A DNA stretch of 37,837 nt from Dehalococcoidia bacterium. Lineage in GTDB: Bacteria; Chloroflexota; Dehalococcoidia; Bin125. The notes under the pieces were generated by a model. That model had not been told where the DNA came from. It saw only the letters and a list, made by a program, of their open reading frames with translations, and made no database searches. The position numbers were made by a program, and so were the translations under genes. Below, in pieces: positions 25,094 through 33,592 of the stretch (its first letter is position 1; each line of letters opens with the position of its first letter). Where the stretch lies: assembly GCA_022822375.1 (NCBI GenBank), contig JAJEBU010000052.1, forward strand, positions 1-37,837, read 5' to 3'.

Positions 25094-27124
25094 ATGACCC
25101 GTTCTCGACTCTGGTTGCTCGCCGCCGTTCCGATCATCGCCGCGCTGATCATCGCCACCGATCACTTCGTTGGCGCGCATCCGCACCATTCCATAGACCT
25201 GCGCAGCTTCGACACCTGCGACGATTTGCATCAGCACTACCTGGATGTCACGGAACTCTTGCAAGACGCCCCCCCGTTCGAATCAGTCAGTGATGAGGCA
25301 GTGCAAGCAGAAGAGGCGGAGTTTGCGGCTGACGAGGACTTCATGCTCGATGACTCAGCCGCAGTCGAGAGCGCTGAAGCCGAGGAAGCCATCGCCGACG
25401 AGGGCGAGGTGTCAGAGACCGGCACCAACGTCCAGGAACGCGGCGTCGACGAATCGGACATCATCAAGACCGACGGCGAGTACATCTACGTCCTGCGGCC
25501 ACAGTCGCTCTTGATCGCCGAGATTGGCGAAGATGGTCCGCTGGTCGAGGTCGGGCGCCTGTCGTTCAAGCAGCAAGGGCTGCGTCAGGAGCTGCTGATC
25601 GGCGACGGCAAGGCGATCGTCATCCAGACTCTCGAGTCGACGTCTGGCGCGGTCAAGTTCGACCCATTCTCGGATCGAGTGCCGCTCGATCCGTTCGAGT
25701 ACACCCGGGAGCAGAGCGTGATCCTCGAGATCGACGTGAGCGATCCGACCGCCCCAACGCTGGCCCGTGAGCTGCATCTCGACGGCGGCTTCCTGACCGC
25801 TCGACTCGTCGGCGACGATCTGCGGGTGGTCTTCCAGCACCACTCGCCGGCCGCTGTTCAATCGCCTTGGGAATACTCCCTCTATCACTGGTCCGATGGC
25901 ACGATCTCAGGCTCCGACGAGTACCACCAGGCGGTGCGCGAGTCGCTCAAGCTGAGCAACTGGTTCCCGCTCTTTGGCCTGCAGGATCACGAGCGCGGCA
26001 CGTTCGACGACGGCTACGCCCTGGAATGCACGCAGCTTTACGCGCCTCGCGCTGATATCCCGTTCCGCTGGGGCGACCAGCCGTCGACCTCCTATCTGCT
26101 TTCCTTCGACCTCTCGGCCGGGATTGACGAGTGGGGCAGCGTCGGACTGCTCGGCACCGCGATCGAGCCGACCGTCTACGCATCGATCGACGCCCTGTAC
26201 TTCGCCTTCGCTGCCAATGTTTGGTGGCAGAACACGGAGATCCACCGGTTCAACATTGCCGACACGCTCAACCCCAGCTACTTCGGCGGGGCGGTCGTCG
26301 AGGGGCAAATCCTCTCGCAGTGGGCGCTCTCCGAGCACGACGGCTACCTGCGTGTCGCCACGACCGAGCATCAGCGCTGGCCGACCGTCAGCAGTGTGAC
26401 GGTCCTGGAGCCGGTCGAGCAGGATGGGTCGGACGCGAATGCGCCCCATGGCAGCCTCGAAGAGGTTGGCAAGGTCACGGGACTCGGCCGCACCGAGAGC
26501 ATCTTTGCCGTGCGCTTCGCGGGCGACGTCGGTTACGTGGTGACGTTCCGACAGGTCGACCCGCTGTACGTGCTCGACCTCTCTGACCCCAGCGACCCGC
26601 GCGAAGTGGGTGAGCTGAAGATCCCAGGCTTCTCGCGCTATCTGCATCCGCTCAGCGGCGGGCTGCTCTTCGGTGTCGGCCGCGACGCCGATCCGCAGAC
26701 CGGCTGGGAACGCGGACTGCAAGCGACCCTGTTTGACGTGTCCGATCCAACCAATCCGACCCAGCTGTCGGTGCTGCCACTCGGCGACGACGCGTTCAGC
26801 CCGGTGGAGTTCGACCATCGCGCCTTCCGCTACCAGGACGGCGTCGCGTGGATTCCCGTGGGGCCGAACGACTGGCACTATCGCGGCGGCCACGACGGCG
26901 CGTTCCTCGGCGTGCGAGTGTCAACCGAGGGCCTGGACCACGAGTCCACGTTGAGAGTGCACGGAGAAGCGAGGCGGGCGATCCCAATCGAAGACCAGAT
27001 TCACCTGCTCAGCGACGAAGAGATTCGCACCTACCGCCTGTCGGACCAGGAGGAACTGGGAGCACTCAGCTTCGCATCAGAATGGGACAACCGCTGGCTG
27101 CCACAGATGCCGGAGTCGGAGTAG
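25094..27124 (+). CDS. Secreted beta-propeller domain protein (Beta_propel family)
   Basis: A 676-residue exported protein. The N-terminus is an uncleaved or cleaved signal (RLWLLAAVPIIAALIIA), followed by DLRSFDTCDDLHQHYLDVTELL, a conserved pre-domain with one cysteine, an acid-rich linker (about 60-115), and the family hallmark NVQERGVDESDIIKTDGEYIYVLR, which opens the propeller. Repeated blades carry DVSDPTxPTLARELHLDG, DLSDPSDPREVGELKIPG and DVSDPTNPTQLSVLPLG, a repeat pattern of 'D(V/L)SDPxxP' shared by this family. It ends in a short EIRTYRLSDQEELGALSF stretch. Function of the family is unknown; similar proteins occur on the surface of Firmicutes, archaea and Chloroflexota. GGGGG precedes the ATG by about 7 nt. 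It stands alone. Confidence 0.87.
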   Translation: MTRSRLWLLAAVPIIAALIIATDHFVGAHPHHSIDLRSFDTCDDLHQHYLDVTELLQDAPPFESVSDEAVQAEEAEFAADEDFMLDDSAAVESAEAEEAIADEGEVSETGTNVQERGVDESDIIKTDGEYIYVLRPQSLLIAEIGEDGPLVEVGRLSFKQQGLRQELLIGDGKAIVIQTLESTSGAVKFDPFSDRVPLDPFEYTREQSVILEIDVSDPTAPTLARELHLDGGFLTARLVGDDLRVVFQHHSPAAVQSPWEYSLYHWSDGTISGSDEYHQAVRESLKLSNWFPLFGLQDHERGTFDDGYALECTQLYAPRADIPFRWGDQPSTSYLLSFDLSAGIDEWGSVGLLGTAIEPTVYASIDALYFAFAANVWWQNTEIHRFNIADTLNPSYFGGAVVEGQILSQWALSEHDGYLRVATTEHQRWPTVSSVTVLEPVEQDGSDANAPHGSLEEVGKVTGLGRTESIFAVRFAGDVGYVVTFRQVDPLYVLDLSDPSDPREVGELKIPGFSRYLHPLSGGLLFGVGRDADPQTGWERGLQATLFDVSDPTNPTQLSVLPLGDDAFSPVEFDHRAFRYQDGVAWIPVGPNDWHYRGGHDGAFLGVRVSTEGLDHESTLRVHGEARRAIPIEDQIHLLSDEEIRTYRLSDQEELGALSFASEWDNRWLPQMPESE

Positions 27125-27132
27125 CCGGGGCA

Positions 27133-27216
27133 ATACGTTGTGTCGACCGATGTGTACTTAGCATTGGACGCCTTCTTATTGGTGTGCTGATGTAAGTGGA
27201 CACCAACAGCACGTAT
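27133..27216. repeat. Nested inverted repeats in non-coding gap
   Basis: The 127-nt gap after the propeller gene holds an inner hairpin TTGGTGT (27179-27185) / ACACCAA (27200-27206) with a 14-nt loop, and an outer pair ATACGT (27133-27138) / ACGTAT (27211-27216). The DNA is clearly less GC-rich than on its left. No T-run follows, so it is not a standard terminator; it marks the left edge of the accessory segment. Confidence 0.6.
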
Positions 27217-27251
27217 CGAAGTGGCGTCGACAGCGGTACCCAGAAGACTAG

Positions 27252-27659
27252 ATGAGTCAGGCAGGCTGCAGAATGCCAAGAGCAATAACGATGTACGAAC
27301 TGAATCGAGCCTACGAGCAGTACGCTAAGGATTCTGATCAGAAGCAAGATACGAGAGACTTGATCGCAAGGGCGATGCAGGGTGCGATCAGATCGCTGTC
27401 AGTCGACGTTGCGGCACATCTGAATCCGGTCCGATACCGGTTAACGAATCAGGGAGCACCGGCGATCAGGCGTGTCAATCAAGCCCGCATGTTCACCAGC
27501 TGCTACTTCGCATCCGCCTCGGAGATTGGAACCGACTTCACGCTATTGGCCGAGCTTGCCGCCGAAGCCATCTGCCACGACTTCTGTGCCATTCTGGGAT
27601 CTTACGCCAAAGATGCTTATGAGGCAGGGTTGTTTGATAGGATCAATCATCAAACGTGA
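27252..27659 (+). CDS. Hypothetical protein in accessory segment
   Basis: Up to 135 residues, not recognised. Mixed helical composition: MYELNRAYEQYAKDSDQKQDTRDLIARAMQGAIRSLSVDVAA at the start and a helix-rich FTLLAELAAEAICHDFCAILGSYAKDAYEAGLFDRI at the end, with no signal peptide, zinc site or HTH evident. ATG 27252, 27273 and 27291 are all possible; none has a strong ribosome site. Codon use is less GC3-biased than the flanking genes, consistent with acquisition. Its TGA overlaps the GTG of the next gene (GTGA), supporting a real two-gene unit next to a toxin-antitoxin pair. Confidence 0.5.
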   Translation: MSQAGCRMPRAITMYELNRAYEQYAKDSDQKQDTRDLIARAMQGAIRSLSVDVAAHLNPVRYRLTNQGAPAIRRVNQARMFTSCYFASASEIGTDFTLLAELAAEAICHDFCAILGSYAKDAYEAGLFDRINHQT

Positions 27660-27886
27660 TAATCCTGCATTGGCACGATGTGACGTTGAACATTAGCCTC
27701 GTACGCGATCTTCAGCTACAGGGTGAGCCGGCACCGCACTATCTGGTGTTTGTGACGTGTCACTACGTTCTTTCAGGTGACCTGCCCAAAGTTCTGGGCG
27801 AGTGGCCGACGGGAGAACCTCCTGACCAAGAGGAGATTATGAACATGATCCCGAAGCGATATCTCCATGCAGGGTTCTGGGACTAG
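27656..27886 (+). CDS. Hypothetical 76-residue protein in accessory segment
   Basis: Small acidic protein starting at GTG in a 4-nt overlap with the upstream stop. Sequence opens MIILHWHDVTLNISLVRDLQL and ends MIPKRYLHAGFWD, with alternating hydrophobic residues (YLVFVTCHYVL) suggesting beta strands. No family recognised. Like its neighbour, it has lower GC codon use. It converges with higA, leaving only 3 nt between the stops. Confidence 0.5.
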   Translation: MIILHWHDVTLNISLVRDLQLQGEPAPHYLVFVTCHYVLSGDLPKVLGEWPTGEPPDQEEIMNMIPKRYLHAGFWD

Positions 27887-27889
27887 GGG

Positions 27890-28201
27890 TTATCCGGCTC
27901 GGATCTCTGCCTCTGTTGTTGCGGCGATCAGAGGTGTAATAGCGCCGATGTCTGTGGTTTGGCGAGCGATGTCGAGGTCATGCATGCGCTGGAGGTTGAG
28001 CCAGTACTCTGGCGTCATGTCAAAGGCGCGGCCCAGACGAAGCGCGGTGTCTGCAGTGATCGACCGTCGCCCGTGGATAATCTCGCTCACCCGAACCTGA
28101 TGGACACCGATTGTCTTCGCGAGTCGGTAGGGAGTCACGTTCAGCTCTTCGAGGAACTCTGCCAGGTGTTCTCCCGGATGGATGGTGTTTGGATGAGTCA
28201 T
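27890..28201 (-). CDS. higA: HigA-family antitoxin (XRE HTH)
   Basis: A 103-residue antitoxin of the HigA/VapI branch: the opening MTHPNTIHPGEHLAEFLEELNVTPYRLAKTIGVHQVRVSEIIHGRRSITADTALRL covers the conserved HPGExLxE(F/E)L start and the XRE helix-turn-helix (about 20-65), followed by AFDMTPEYWLNLQRMHDLDIAR, the usual C-terminal 'WLNLQxxyDL' motif. It should neutralise HigB and repress the promoter by DNA binding. The start is ATG 28201 with GAGGAG 6 nt upstream. Toxin-first order and a 10-nt gap are as in typical higBA operons. Confidence 0.93.
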   Translation of the reverse strand: MTHPNTIHPGEHLAEFLEELNVTPYRLAKTIGVHQVRVSEIIHGRRSITADTALRLGRAFDMTPEYWLNLQRMHDLDIARQTTDIGAITPLIAATTEAEIRAG

Positions 28202-28211
28202 ATCAGTCTCC

Positions 28212-28490
28212 TCAGTGGTAGTCGACGATTTCAATCTCGATTGCTCCGTCAGCGCTCCAAGCAAAGCAAACGCGCCACTGGTCGTTGATTCGAATGCTGT
28301 GTTGTCCAGCGCGGTTTCCGCTCAGTGACTCGAGGCGGTGCGAAGGCGGCAAACGAAGGTCGCTGAGGGCACTGGCAGCAATGACGCGTTGAAGCCTCAT
28401 GCGGGCACGCCTCTGAATCTGGGGTGGGAAGCGTCGGACTGGTATCCCTTCGTGGAGCCTCTGGGTGTCACGGTCTCGAAATCGACCCAT
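28212..28490 (-). CDS. higB: HigB-family toxin (RelE superfamily mRNA interferase)
   Basis: A 92-residue toxin predicted to cleave mRNA on the ribosome. Family features: FRDRDTQRLHEGIPVRRFPPQIQRRARMRLQRVIAAS at the start, LRLPPSHRLESLSGNRAGQHSIRINDQWRVCFAWSADGAIEIEIVDYH at the end, with the diagnostic GxxxGxxSIRINxQWRxCF strand set and terminal DYH. Conserved basic residues and the C-terminal histidine, needed for catalysis, are present. TATCAT lies 7 nt before ATG, so the operon transcript may be leaderless. It is divergent from the CoA transferase gene. Confidence 0.93.
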   Translation of the reverse strand: MGRFRDRDTQRLHEGIPVRRFPPQIQRRARMRLQRVIAASALSDLRLPPSHRLESLSGNRAGQHSIRINDQWRVCFAWSADGAIEIEIVDYH

Positions 28491-28497
28491 GCCCTAC

Positions 28498-28503
28498 ATG
28501 ATA
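28498..28503 (-). promoter_or_regulatory. Candidate -10 for higBA
   Basis: TATCAT on the minus strand, 7 nt before the higB ATG, gives a near-leaderless start. HigA-type antitoxins commonly bind such promoters; no clear operator palindrome could be assigned by eye. Confidence 0.4.
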
Positions 28504-28573
28504 GCGCGACGCGTTACTAGCAATCAAGGATGAGAGTGAGTGTGTCCGCCGCAGGCCGCAAGAAACGCCGCCA

Positions 28574-28579
28574 TATACT
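28574..28579 (+). promoter_or_regulatory. Candidate -10 for the CoA transferase gene
   Basis: TATACT (5 of 6 to TATAAT), 32 nt before ATG 28612, with GGAG in the leader about 10 nt before the start. No -35 match at 16-18 nt upstream. Confidence 0.4.
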
Positions 28580-28611
28580 CGCCTCCAGACGCCTCTTTGG
28601 AGAATCTCCCC

Positions 28612-31017
28612 ATGACGCAAGTACTCACCGACACACGCATCCTTGACCTGTCCACCGGCTCTGTCGGTGGGATTGCGACCATGATCCTCGCCGACTTTGG
28701 CGCTGATGTGGTCAAGGTCGAGCCGCCTGGTGGCGATCCCGCGCGCTCGCTGGCTGCAGCGCCGATGTGGCTGCGCGGCAAGCGCTCTGTCGAGCTCGAT
28801 ATCGCCACTGAGCGCGAGCGCCTGAACGCTCTGATCCGCGAGGCCGATGTCGTCGTCTCCACCGACTCCCCCGCGCAGGCGCGTTCGCGCGGACTGACCT
28901 ACGACGATGTCCGAGCGCTCAACGAGTCGGTCATCTTCTGCGCCATCACGGGGTTCGGCCCGAACGGCCCGTACGCCGAGTATCCCGCCTACGAGGGTGT
29001 CGTCTCGGCCAAGTCGGGCCGCATGATGGCCTTTGCCGGACAGCGCCTGCGCGAGGGTCCGGGCTTTGCAGCCGTGCCCGTCGGCTCGCACGGAGCGTCA
29101 CAGGGCGCGGTGCAAGGCATCCTTGCGGCGCTGCTCGAACGCGAACGCTGCGGACGCGGGCAGATCGTCGAAACCTCGCTCCTGCAAGGGCTGATGCCAT
29201 TCGATCTGCTGCAACTGCTGCTGACCCAGCTGTCGGAGCGCGACCCCGAGACGTATCCGCAGCTGTTCAACATCGGCGGCGGCATGCCGACGCTCAACTA
29301 CCACCCCGTGATGACGCGCGACGGACGCTGGATTCAGCTCGGCAACCTGCTCGAGCACCTCTTCTACGCCTTCATGGACGCCGCTGACCTCACACTGCTG
29401 TTCGCCGAGGAGCAGTGGCAAGGCAGCCAGGCCGAGTGGACGCCGGAGGCCGTGGAAGAAATGCGCGACCGCATCCTCGAGCGGATGCAGGAAAAGACCA
29501 GCGACGAGTGGATGGAGATCTTCCGCGCACAGGGCAACGTCGCGGCGGAGCCGTTCACGCCCACCCACGACGCGGTTGACAATCTTGACATGGCCGCCAA
29601 CGGCGACACTGTCACGCTCGACGACCCGTCCCTCGGTCCAGTGAAGCAGCTCGGCCCAATCGCGCACCTGCGCGAGACGCCAGCTGAGATTTCGCGCCCT
29701 GCGCCAGCGGTCGGCGAGGCGAACGGCTTCTCGTGGACGTCGCGAGACGTCGCGCCAATGTCCACGAGTCCGAACGGCGCGGTTCCCTCGGGCAAGCCGC
29801 TCGACGGCGTGACGATCCTGGAGTTCGCCACGATCATCGCCACGCCGATCGGCGTCTCGATGCTCGCCGATCTCGGCGCGCGCGTCATCAAGGTCGAGCC
29901 GATCGGCGGCGACCCGTTCCGCGAGATGGGCGGAGGACCGCTGCGTGGCCTGCTCGCATCCAAGACCAACGCGGCCAAAGAGTCGATCTGCATCGACCTC
30001 AAGTCGGAAGCAGGCCAGGCGATCGTCGCGGAGCTCATCACGCAGGCCGATGCGATCGTGCACAACTACCGCCCGGGCGTCCCCGACCGACTCGGCATTG
30101 GCTACGAGACCGCGTCGGCGCTGCGGCCGGGCATCGTGTGGGTCTCTGCGAACGGGTACGGCCCCGACTCGCCGGGCGCGCGACGACCGTCGGCGCATCC
30201 GATTCCGGGCGCCGTGATGGGCGGTGCGCTCTATCAGGCGGGATCGGCGATGCCGCCGCAGGGCTGCGAAACGATCGAGGAGATTCGCGAGGCGTCGCGC
30301 CAGCTGATGCGCGCCAACGAGGCCAATCCCGATCCAAACACGGGCGTGCTCGTCGCCTCGGCGACGCTGCTGGGCCTCGTCGCACAGCGCCGCTACGGCG
30401 TCGGGCAGGAAATCTACGTCAACATGCTGACGGCCAACGCGTACGCCAACAGCGACGACTTCCTGCACTACGACGGCAAGCCAGAGCGACGCCAGGTCGA
30501 CGGCGAGCTGCACGGCACCGCGCCCTGGTATCGGCTGTACGAGGCGTCCGAGGGCTGGGTCTTCTTCGCCGCGCTCACCGATGACGAGTGGACCGCCTTC
30601 TGTTCCGAAGCCGCACCAGAGTTGTCCGCAGCCCGTGACGGAGACGAAGCGGCCCTCACCAGGCAACTGGCGGACGTCTTTGCTCAGTCGCCAGCCTCCG
30701 AGTGGGAGCGGCGCCTCACCACGGTCGGAGTGGGCTGCGTCCAGGCCGACGCTGCGGGCAGCGGAGAATTCTTCGCCCACGATCCGCACGTGCTGCAGAA
30801 TGGATTCAGCCCAATCGCCAACCACCGCCGACTAGGCGCGATTCGCCGCTGGGGGCCGTTGACCAAGCTCTCCGGCGGCCGCAACGACTACGGCCCCGGC
30901 GTTCTGGCCGGCCAGGAAACGGACGAGATTCTGGCCGAGATCGGCCGAGCGCAAGAAGAGATCGAACAGCTGCGGTCAGAGGGCATCGTCTGGTCGGAGC
31001 CGGTCGAGCTGGCGTGA
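28612..31017 (+). CDS. Double-domain CaiB/BaiF (class III) CoA transferase
   Basis: An 801-residue protein with two complete class III CoA-transferase folds: residues ~1-375 (DTRILDLSTGSVGGIATMILADFGADVVKVEPPGGDPAR) and ~395-801 (VTILEFATIIATPIGVSMLADLGARVIKVEPIGGDPFR). Single-domain members act as intertwined dimers, so this is an in-cis pair. The catalytic aspartate of the family (Asp169 in CaiB, motif D-x-x-x-G) is present in the second half (Asp574, DPNTG) but aligns with Ser159 in the first. The second half therefore probably carries catalysis and the first may be structural. ATG 28612 is chosen: the earlier GTG precedes the -10. Substrate unknown; likely carboxylic-acid activation. Flanked by higBA and hicAB. 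Confidence 0.92.
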   Translation: MTQVLTDTRILDLSTGSVGGIATMILADFGADVVKVEPPGGDPARSLAAAPMWLRGKRSVELDIATERERLNALIREADVVVSTDSPAQARSRGLTYDDVRALNESVIFCAITGFGPNGPYAEYPAYEGVVSAKSGRMMAFAGQRLREGPGFAAVPVGSHGASQGAVQGILAALLERERCGRGQIVETSLLQGLMPFDLLQLLLTQLSERDPETYPQLFNIGGGMPTLNYHPVMTRDGRWIQLGNLLEHLFYAFMDAADLTLLFAEEQWQGSQAEWTPEAVEEMRDRILERMQEKTSDEWMEIFRAQGNVAAEPFTPTHDAVDNLDMAANGDTVTLDDPSLGPVKQLGPIAHLRETPAEISRPAPAVGEANGFSWTSRDVAPMSTSPNGAVPSGKPLDGVTILEFATIIATPIGVSMLADLGARVIKVEPIGGDPFREMGGGPLRGLLASKTNAAKESICIDLKSEAGQAIVAELITQADAIVHNYRPGVPDRLGIGYETASALRPGIVWVSANGYGPDSPGARRPSAHPIPGAVMGGALYQAGSAMPPQGCETIEEIREASRQLMRANEANPDPNTGVLVASATLLGLVAQRRYGVGQEIYVNMLTANAYANSDDFLHYDGKPERRQVDGELHGTAPWYRLYEASEGWVFFAALTDDEWTAFCSEAAPELSAARDGDEAALTRQLADVFAQSPASEWERRLTTVGVGCVQADAAGSGEFFAHDPHVLQNGFSPIANHRRLGAIRRWGPLTKLSGGRNDYGPGVLAGQETDEILAEIGRAQEEIEQLRSEGIVWSEPVELA

Positions 31018-31220
31018 ACGACCGCGAGTTTCTGAGGCGCGCGAGGAGATACGCTCGGAGGAAGCGGCTCTCCTACGAGGTTGATACAGAACGTGGCAAA
31101 GGAAGCCATTGGCAATTCGTGCTTGGCCCATACAAGGCGACGATCCCGAGCGGCGAGATTCGTACCGGAACCCTGATCGGTATTCTGAAGAAGCTGAGGA
31201 TCGACCGTGAGGAGTTCTGA
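31014..31220 (+). CDS. hicA: HicA-family toxin
   Basis: A 68-residue mRNA interferase of the HicA dsRBD-like fold. N-terminus NDREFLRRARRYARRK (family xxxREFIRxLKxxG), then the catalytic region GKGSHWQF with His32, a strand (YKATIPSGE) and the final helix TGTLIGILKKLRI (family KGTLRSIxRQxGL). GTG 31014 overlaps the CoA transferase stop (GTGA), so its translation may be coupled to that gene. HicB follows after 3 nt, the standard toxin-first order. Confidence 0.85.
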   Translation: MNDREFLRRARRYARRKRLSYEVDTERGKGSHWQFVLGPYKATIPSGEIRTGTLIGILKKLRIDREEF

Positions 31221-31223
31221 CTC

Positions 31224-31703
31224 GTGCGCTATTCCTACCCTTGCCTGATTGAGCGCGACGTTGACGAGTTCCGGGCCTCCGGTCGAGAGGCATACGTAGC
31301 GACCTTCCGCGATGTCGAACCAGCAATCACTGGAGGGTGGTCTTGGATGGAAACGGTCAACATGGCCAGTGACTGCCTCGGTGTGGCTTTGGGATTCTAT
31401 GTCAGCGATGGCAAAGACCTACCCACTCCTACTCCAATGAAGAGTGGCGAGGTGTTGATTTCGGTGCCGCCGCTCGTCGCCTCCAAGCTGGCGGTGTACT
31501 GCGCCATGCGGGAACAACGCATGACTCGTTCAGATCTCGCCGAGCGATTGAATCTGGACGACGAGCAGGTGCGGCGGCTGCTCGATCCGCGATATCGCAC
31601 GCACATGACCACCGTGCAGCGGGCGCTGTCCGCGCTCGGCCGCTCCCTGGTCGTCGAGGATCACGCCTTGGCATCGCCTCCGGAGACTGTTGCCATCGAC
31701 TGA
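31224..31703 (+). CDS. hicB: HicB-family antitoxin
   Basis: A 159-residue antitoxin with the HicB partial RNase H-like N-domain (MRYSYPCLIERDVDEFRASGREAYVATFRDVEPAITGGWSWMETVNMASDCLGVAL), then a linker and a C-terminal helix-turn-helix (MTRSDLAERLNLDDEQVRRLLDPRYRTHMTTVQRALSALG). The FRDVEPAITGGWSWxE block corresponds to the FPDLPGxxTxGxTxEEA motif of the family. GTG start with GAGGAG upstream. It should sequester HicA and autoregulate the pair. Longer than many HicB proteins (about 130). Confidence 0.85.
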   Translation: MRYSYPCLIERDVDEFRASGREAYVATFRDVEPAITGGWSWMETVNMASDCLGVALGFYVSDGKDLPTPTPMKSGEVLISVPPLVASKLAVYCAMREQRMTRSDLAERLNLDDEQVRRLLDPRYRTHMTTVQRALSALGRSLVVEDHALASPPETVAID

Positions 31704-31753
31704 GCCTCTCCTGCGTCGGCGAGTGGGACAGCGTCGCCAGACAGAGGGTTGCG

Positions 31754-33592
31754 ATGCACGTTGCCCTGCTCCCCGCGCTCGTCGGCCTGTTTGTCATCGT
31801 TGCCGCATATGGAGCGGGCGCGATCGAGCCCACCCTGGTCGTACGAGTCCGACATGATGTGCAAGCCAATGCGGGACCTCATCACGACTGGGCCAAGCGC
31901 TTCGCGCTGTATCGAGACGATGAGGTGCGTGTCTTCGAGCGAACGCAGATCTACGAAGATGACGACTTCCGACGCATCGACACCTGGCTGCGCGTATCGC
32001 GTGGAGAAGCGGACGGCTGGATTACTGCGCACGCCGTCTACATCGACGACGAACAGCTGCGTCGCCTGCCGCAAGCGCAGATACCGCCGTTCACCGTCTC
32101 TGCCCGCGTCGGGATCGCGCTGACGGCCAGGTCAGCACCCAATCCTGACTCTCGAACCTTGTTCTCCGTGCCCCCAAGGCTGCCGTTGTACGTGGTCGGA
32201 CGCAGCGACGACCGTCAATGGATCGCTGTGCTGAGTCCACTTGCCTCCACAACGCCAGCTGATCGCATCGGATGGCTGAAGAGCGGGCTGCTCACGTCGA
32301 GCCCCGCTCGACTCGACGAACTTCCTCCCGTTCTGCCCAGCGGCTTGGCGGTGGCATCGGTCATCGGCGATCCTGTCTCGCTGCGGGTGCAGGAACATGC
32401 ACGCTGGGACACATGGGCGTGGAATCCAGAGTCGCCGTCCCTCTGGTTTCACCGCCTGGACAGTGCTTTCGCCGAGGCGTGGTGGGAAGCGCCGGCCCAG
32501 CTCAGCGGGCTCAGACTGTGGAACGGTGATTCACTCAGGACATACGAGACGGAACACGAGCTGTCGGGCAAGATCTTGCCAGCCCCAGTCGGAGGGTCGC
32601 TGCTCGTCCGAGAGCACGGCTCTGGAGAGCATCCTGAGCAACCGGTATTCATCCTGGAACCTGACGGTCGATCCTATGAGATCACCGATCAAGCAGCGCC
32701 ATACCAGACTGATGGCCGCCTGCCGCTGTCGCTCGATGCGCTGTGGTCCCCCGATGGACGTTACGTGTTGTTGTACTTCAGTCAGTCGAGCGGTCGTTCG
32801 ATGATCCTCTACGACCGCAACGGGCGGGTCGCGCACCTTGGCTTCGGCAGTCGTGCCTTGTTCCATCCTGACTCGAAATCGATCTACTACGTCAAGGAGG
32901 ACTTGATTCATCGCATCGACCTGGAGGGACGGCCGTTCTCGAACTTTCGACCGATCCCGACTGCCTGGAATCAGGGCGTTCAACTGTCCGCCGATGGACG
33001 GTACGTCATTTCGTTTGGCGATACGCATGAACTCGTTGCGACGCTCACGACGGCGGACGGCACGTTCATCCGTTCCTGGCCGGTCGATACCGAGCCTCAG
33101 TTGTCGCACGCTGGCGATCGAGCCATGTATGCGCTTGGTGGTGTGCTGTGGGTGCAAGATCTGGGCGATGGCGACTTGCACAAGATTGGTCAGATTGCCG
33201 TCGACAGACCGTTCTTCGCGTGGTCGCCGGACGATGCGTTCGTGGCCTTCGAGTCGGCAGAGGGTTTACGGATCGCTTCGACGATCGGGCGCTCGGACTC
33301 CGGCGAATTGATCGTGCGCGGCCAGAGTCATCGGTCGTTCACATGGTCGCCCAACAGCCGTTGGTTGGCAGTTGAGACACCAAACCAGCGCTGGCCCCAG
33401 GAACAGTTGGCGAACGCGCCTCAGCTATCGGAAGATGGCTTGGCCTGGACATGGAGCAGCAAGCAGATTCGGGTCTACGCCCGCGACGGTCGCTTGCACC
33501 GCATCTGGCGAGTCAATGGAGGCTGCGAAGATCTCGCATGGTCGCCCGACAGCGAGTGGCTCGCCTACGGTGGACCGTCGGGCTGCGCCTAA
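31754..33592 (+). CDS. Secreted SH3-domain and WD/TolB-like beta-propeller protein
   Basis: A 612-residue exported protein. Signal peptide about 1-23 (LLPALVGLFVIVAAYGAGA). Residues ~30-105 and ~110-180 look like two SH3-type modules: the second (VGIALTARSAPNPDSRTLFSVPPRLPLYVVGRSDDRQWIAVLS, then RIGWLKSGLL) follows the bacterial SH3_3 pattern with W-x-x-V and GW-hallmarks. From ~315 on, a propeller with repeats WSPDGRYVLLYF, SADGRYVISF, WSPDDAFVAFES, WSPNSRWLAVE and WSPDSEWLAYGG. Architecture suggests binding at the cell surface or wall, but no ligand or partner is visible. AGAGGGT precedes the ATG. No family name can be given. Confidence 0.75.
   Translation: MHVALLPALVGLFVIVAAYGAGAIEPTLVVRVRHDVQANAGPHHDWAKRFALYRDDEVRVFERTQIYEDDDFRRIDTWLRVSRGEADGWITAHAVYIDDEQLRRLPQAQIPPFTVSARVGIALTARSAPNPDSRTLFSVPPRLPLYVVGRSDDRQWIAVLSPLASTTPADRIGWLKSGLLTSSPARLDELPPVLPSGLAVASVIGDPVSLRVQEHARWDTWAWNPESPSLWFHRLDSAFAEAWWEAPAQLSGLRLWNGDSLRTYETEHELSGKILPAPVGGSLLVREHGSGEHPEQPVFILEPDGRSYEITDQAAPYQTDGRLPLSLDALWSPDGRYVLLYFSQSSGRSMILYDRNGRVAHLGFGSRALFHPDSKSIYYVKEDLIHRIDLEGRPFSNFRPIPTAWNQGVQLSADGRYVISFGDTHELVATLTTADGTFIRSWPVDTEPQLSHAGDRAMYALGGVLWVQDLGDGDLHKIGQIAVDRPFFAWSPDDAFVAFESAEGLRIASTIGRSDSGELIVRGQSHRSFTWSPNSRWLAVETPNQRWPQEQLANAPQLSEDGLAWTWSSKQIRVYARDGRLHRIWRVNGGCEDLAWSPDSEWLAYGGPSGCA

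Noticed and set aside
27179-27206. Intrinsic terminator of the beta-propeller gene
   Set aside because: The loop is 14 nt and no T-run follows the stem.
29098-30825. 575-codon minus-strand frame opposite the CoA transferase
   Set aside because: Shadow of a strongly GC3-biased gene; no motif, no ribosome site and no neighbour support.
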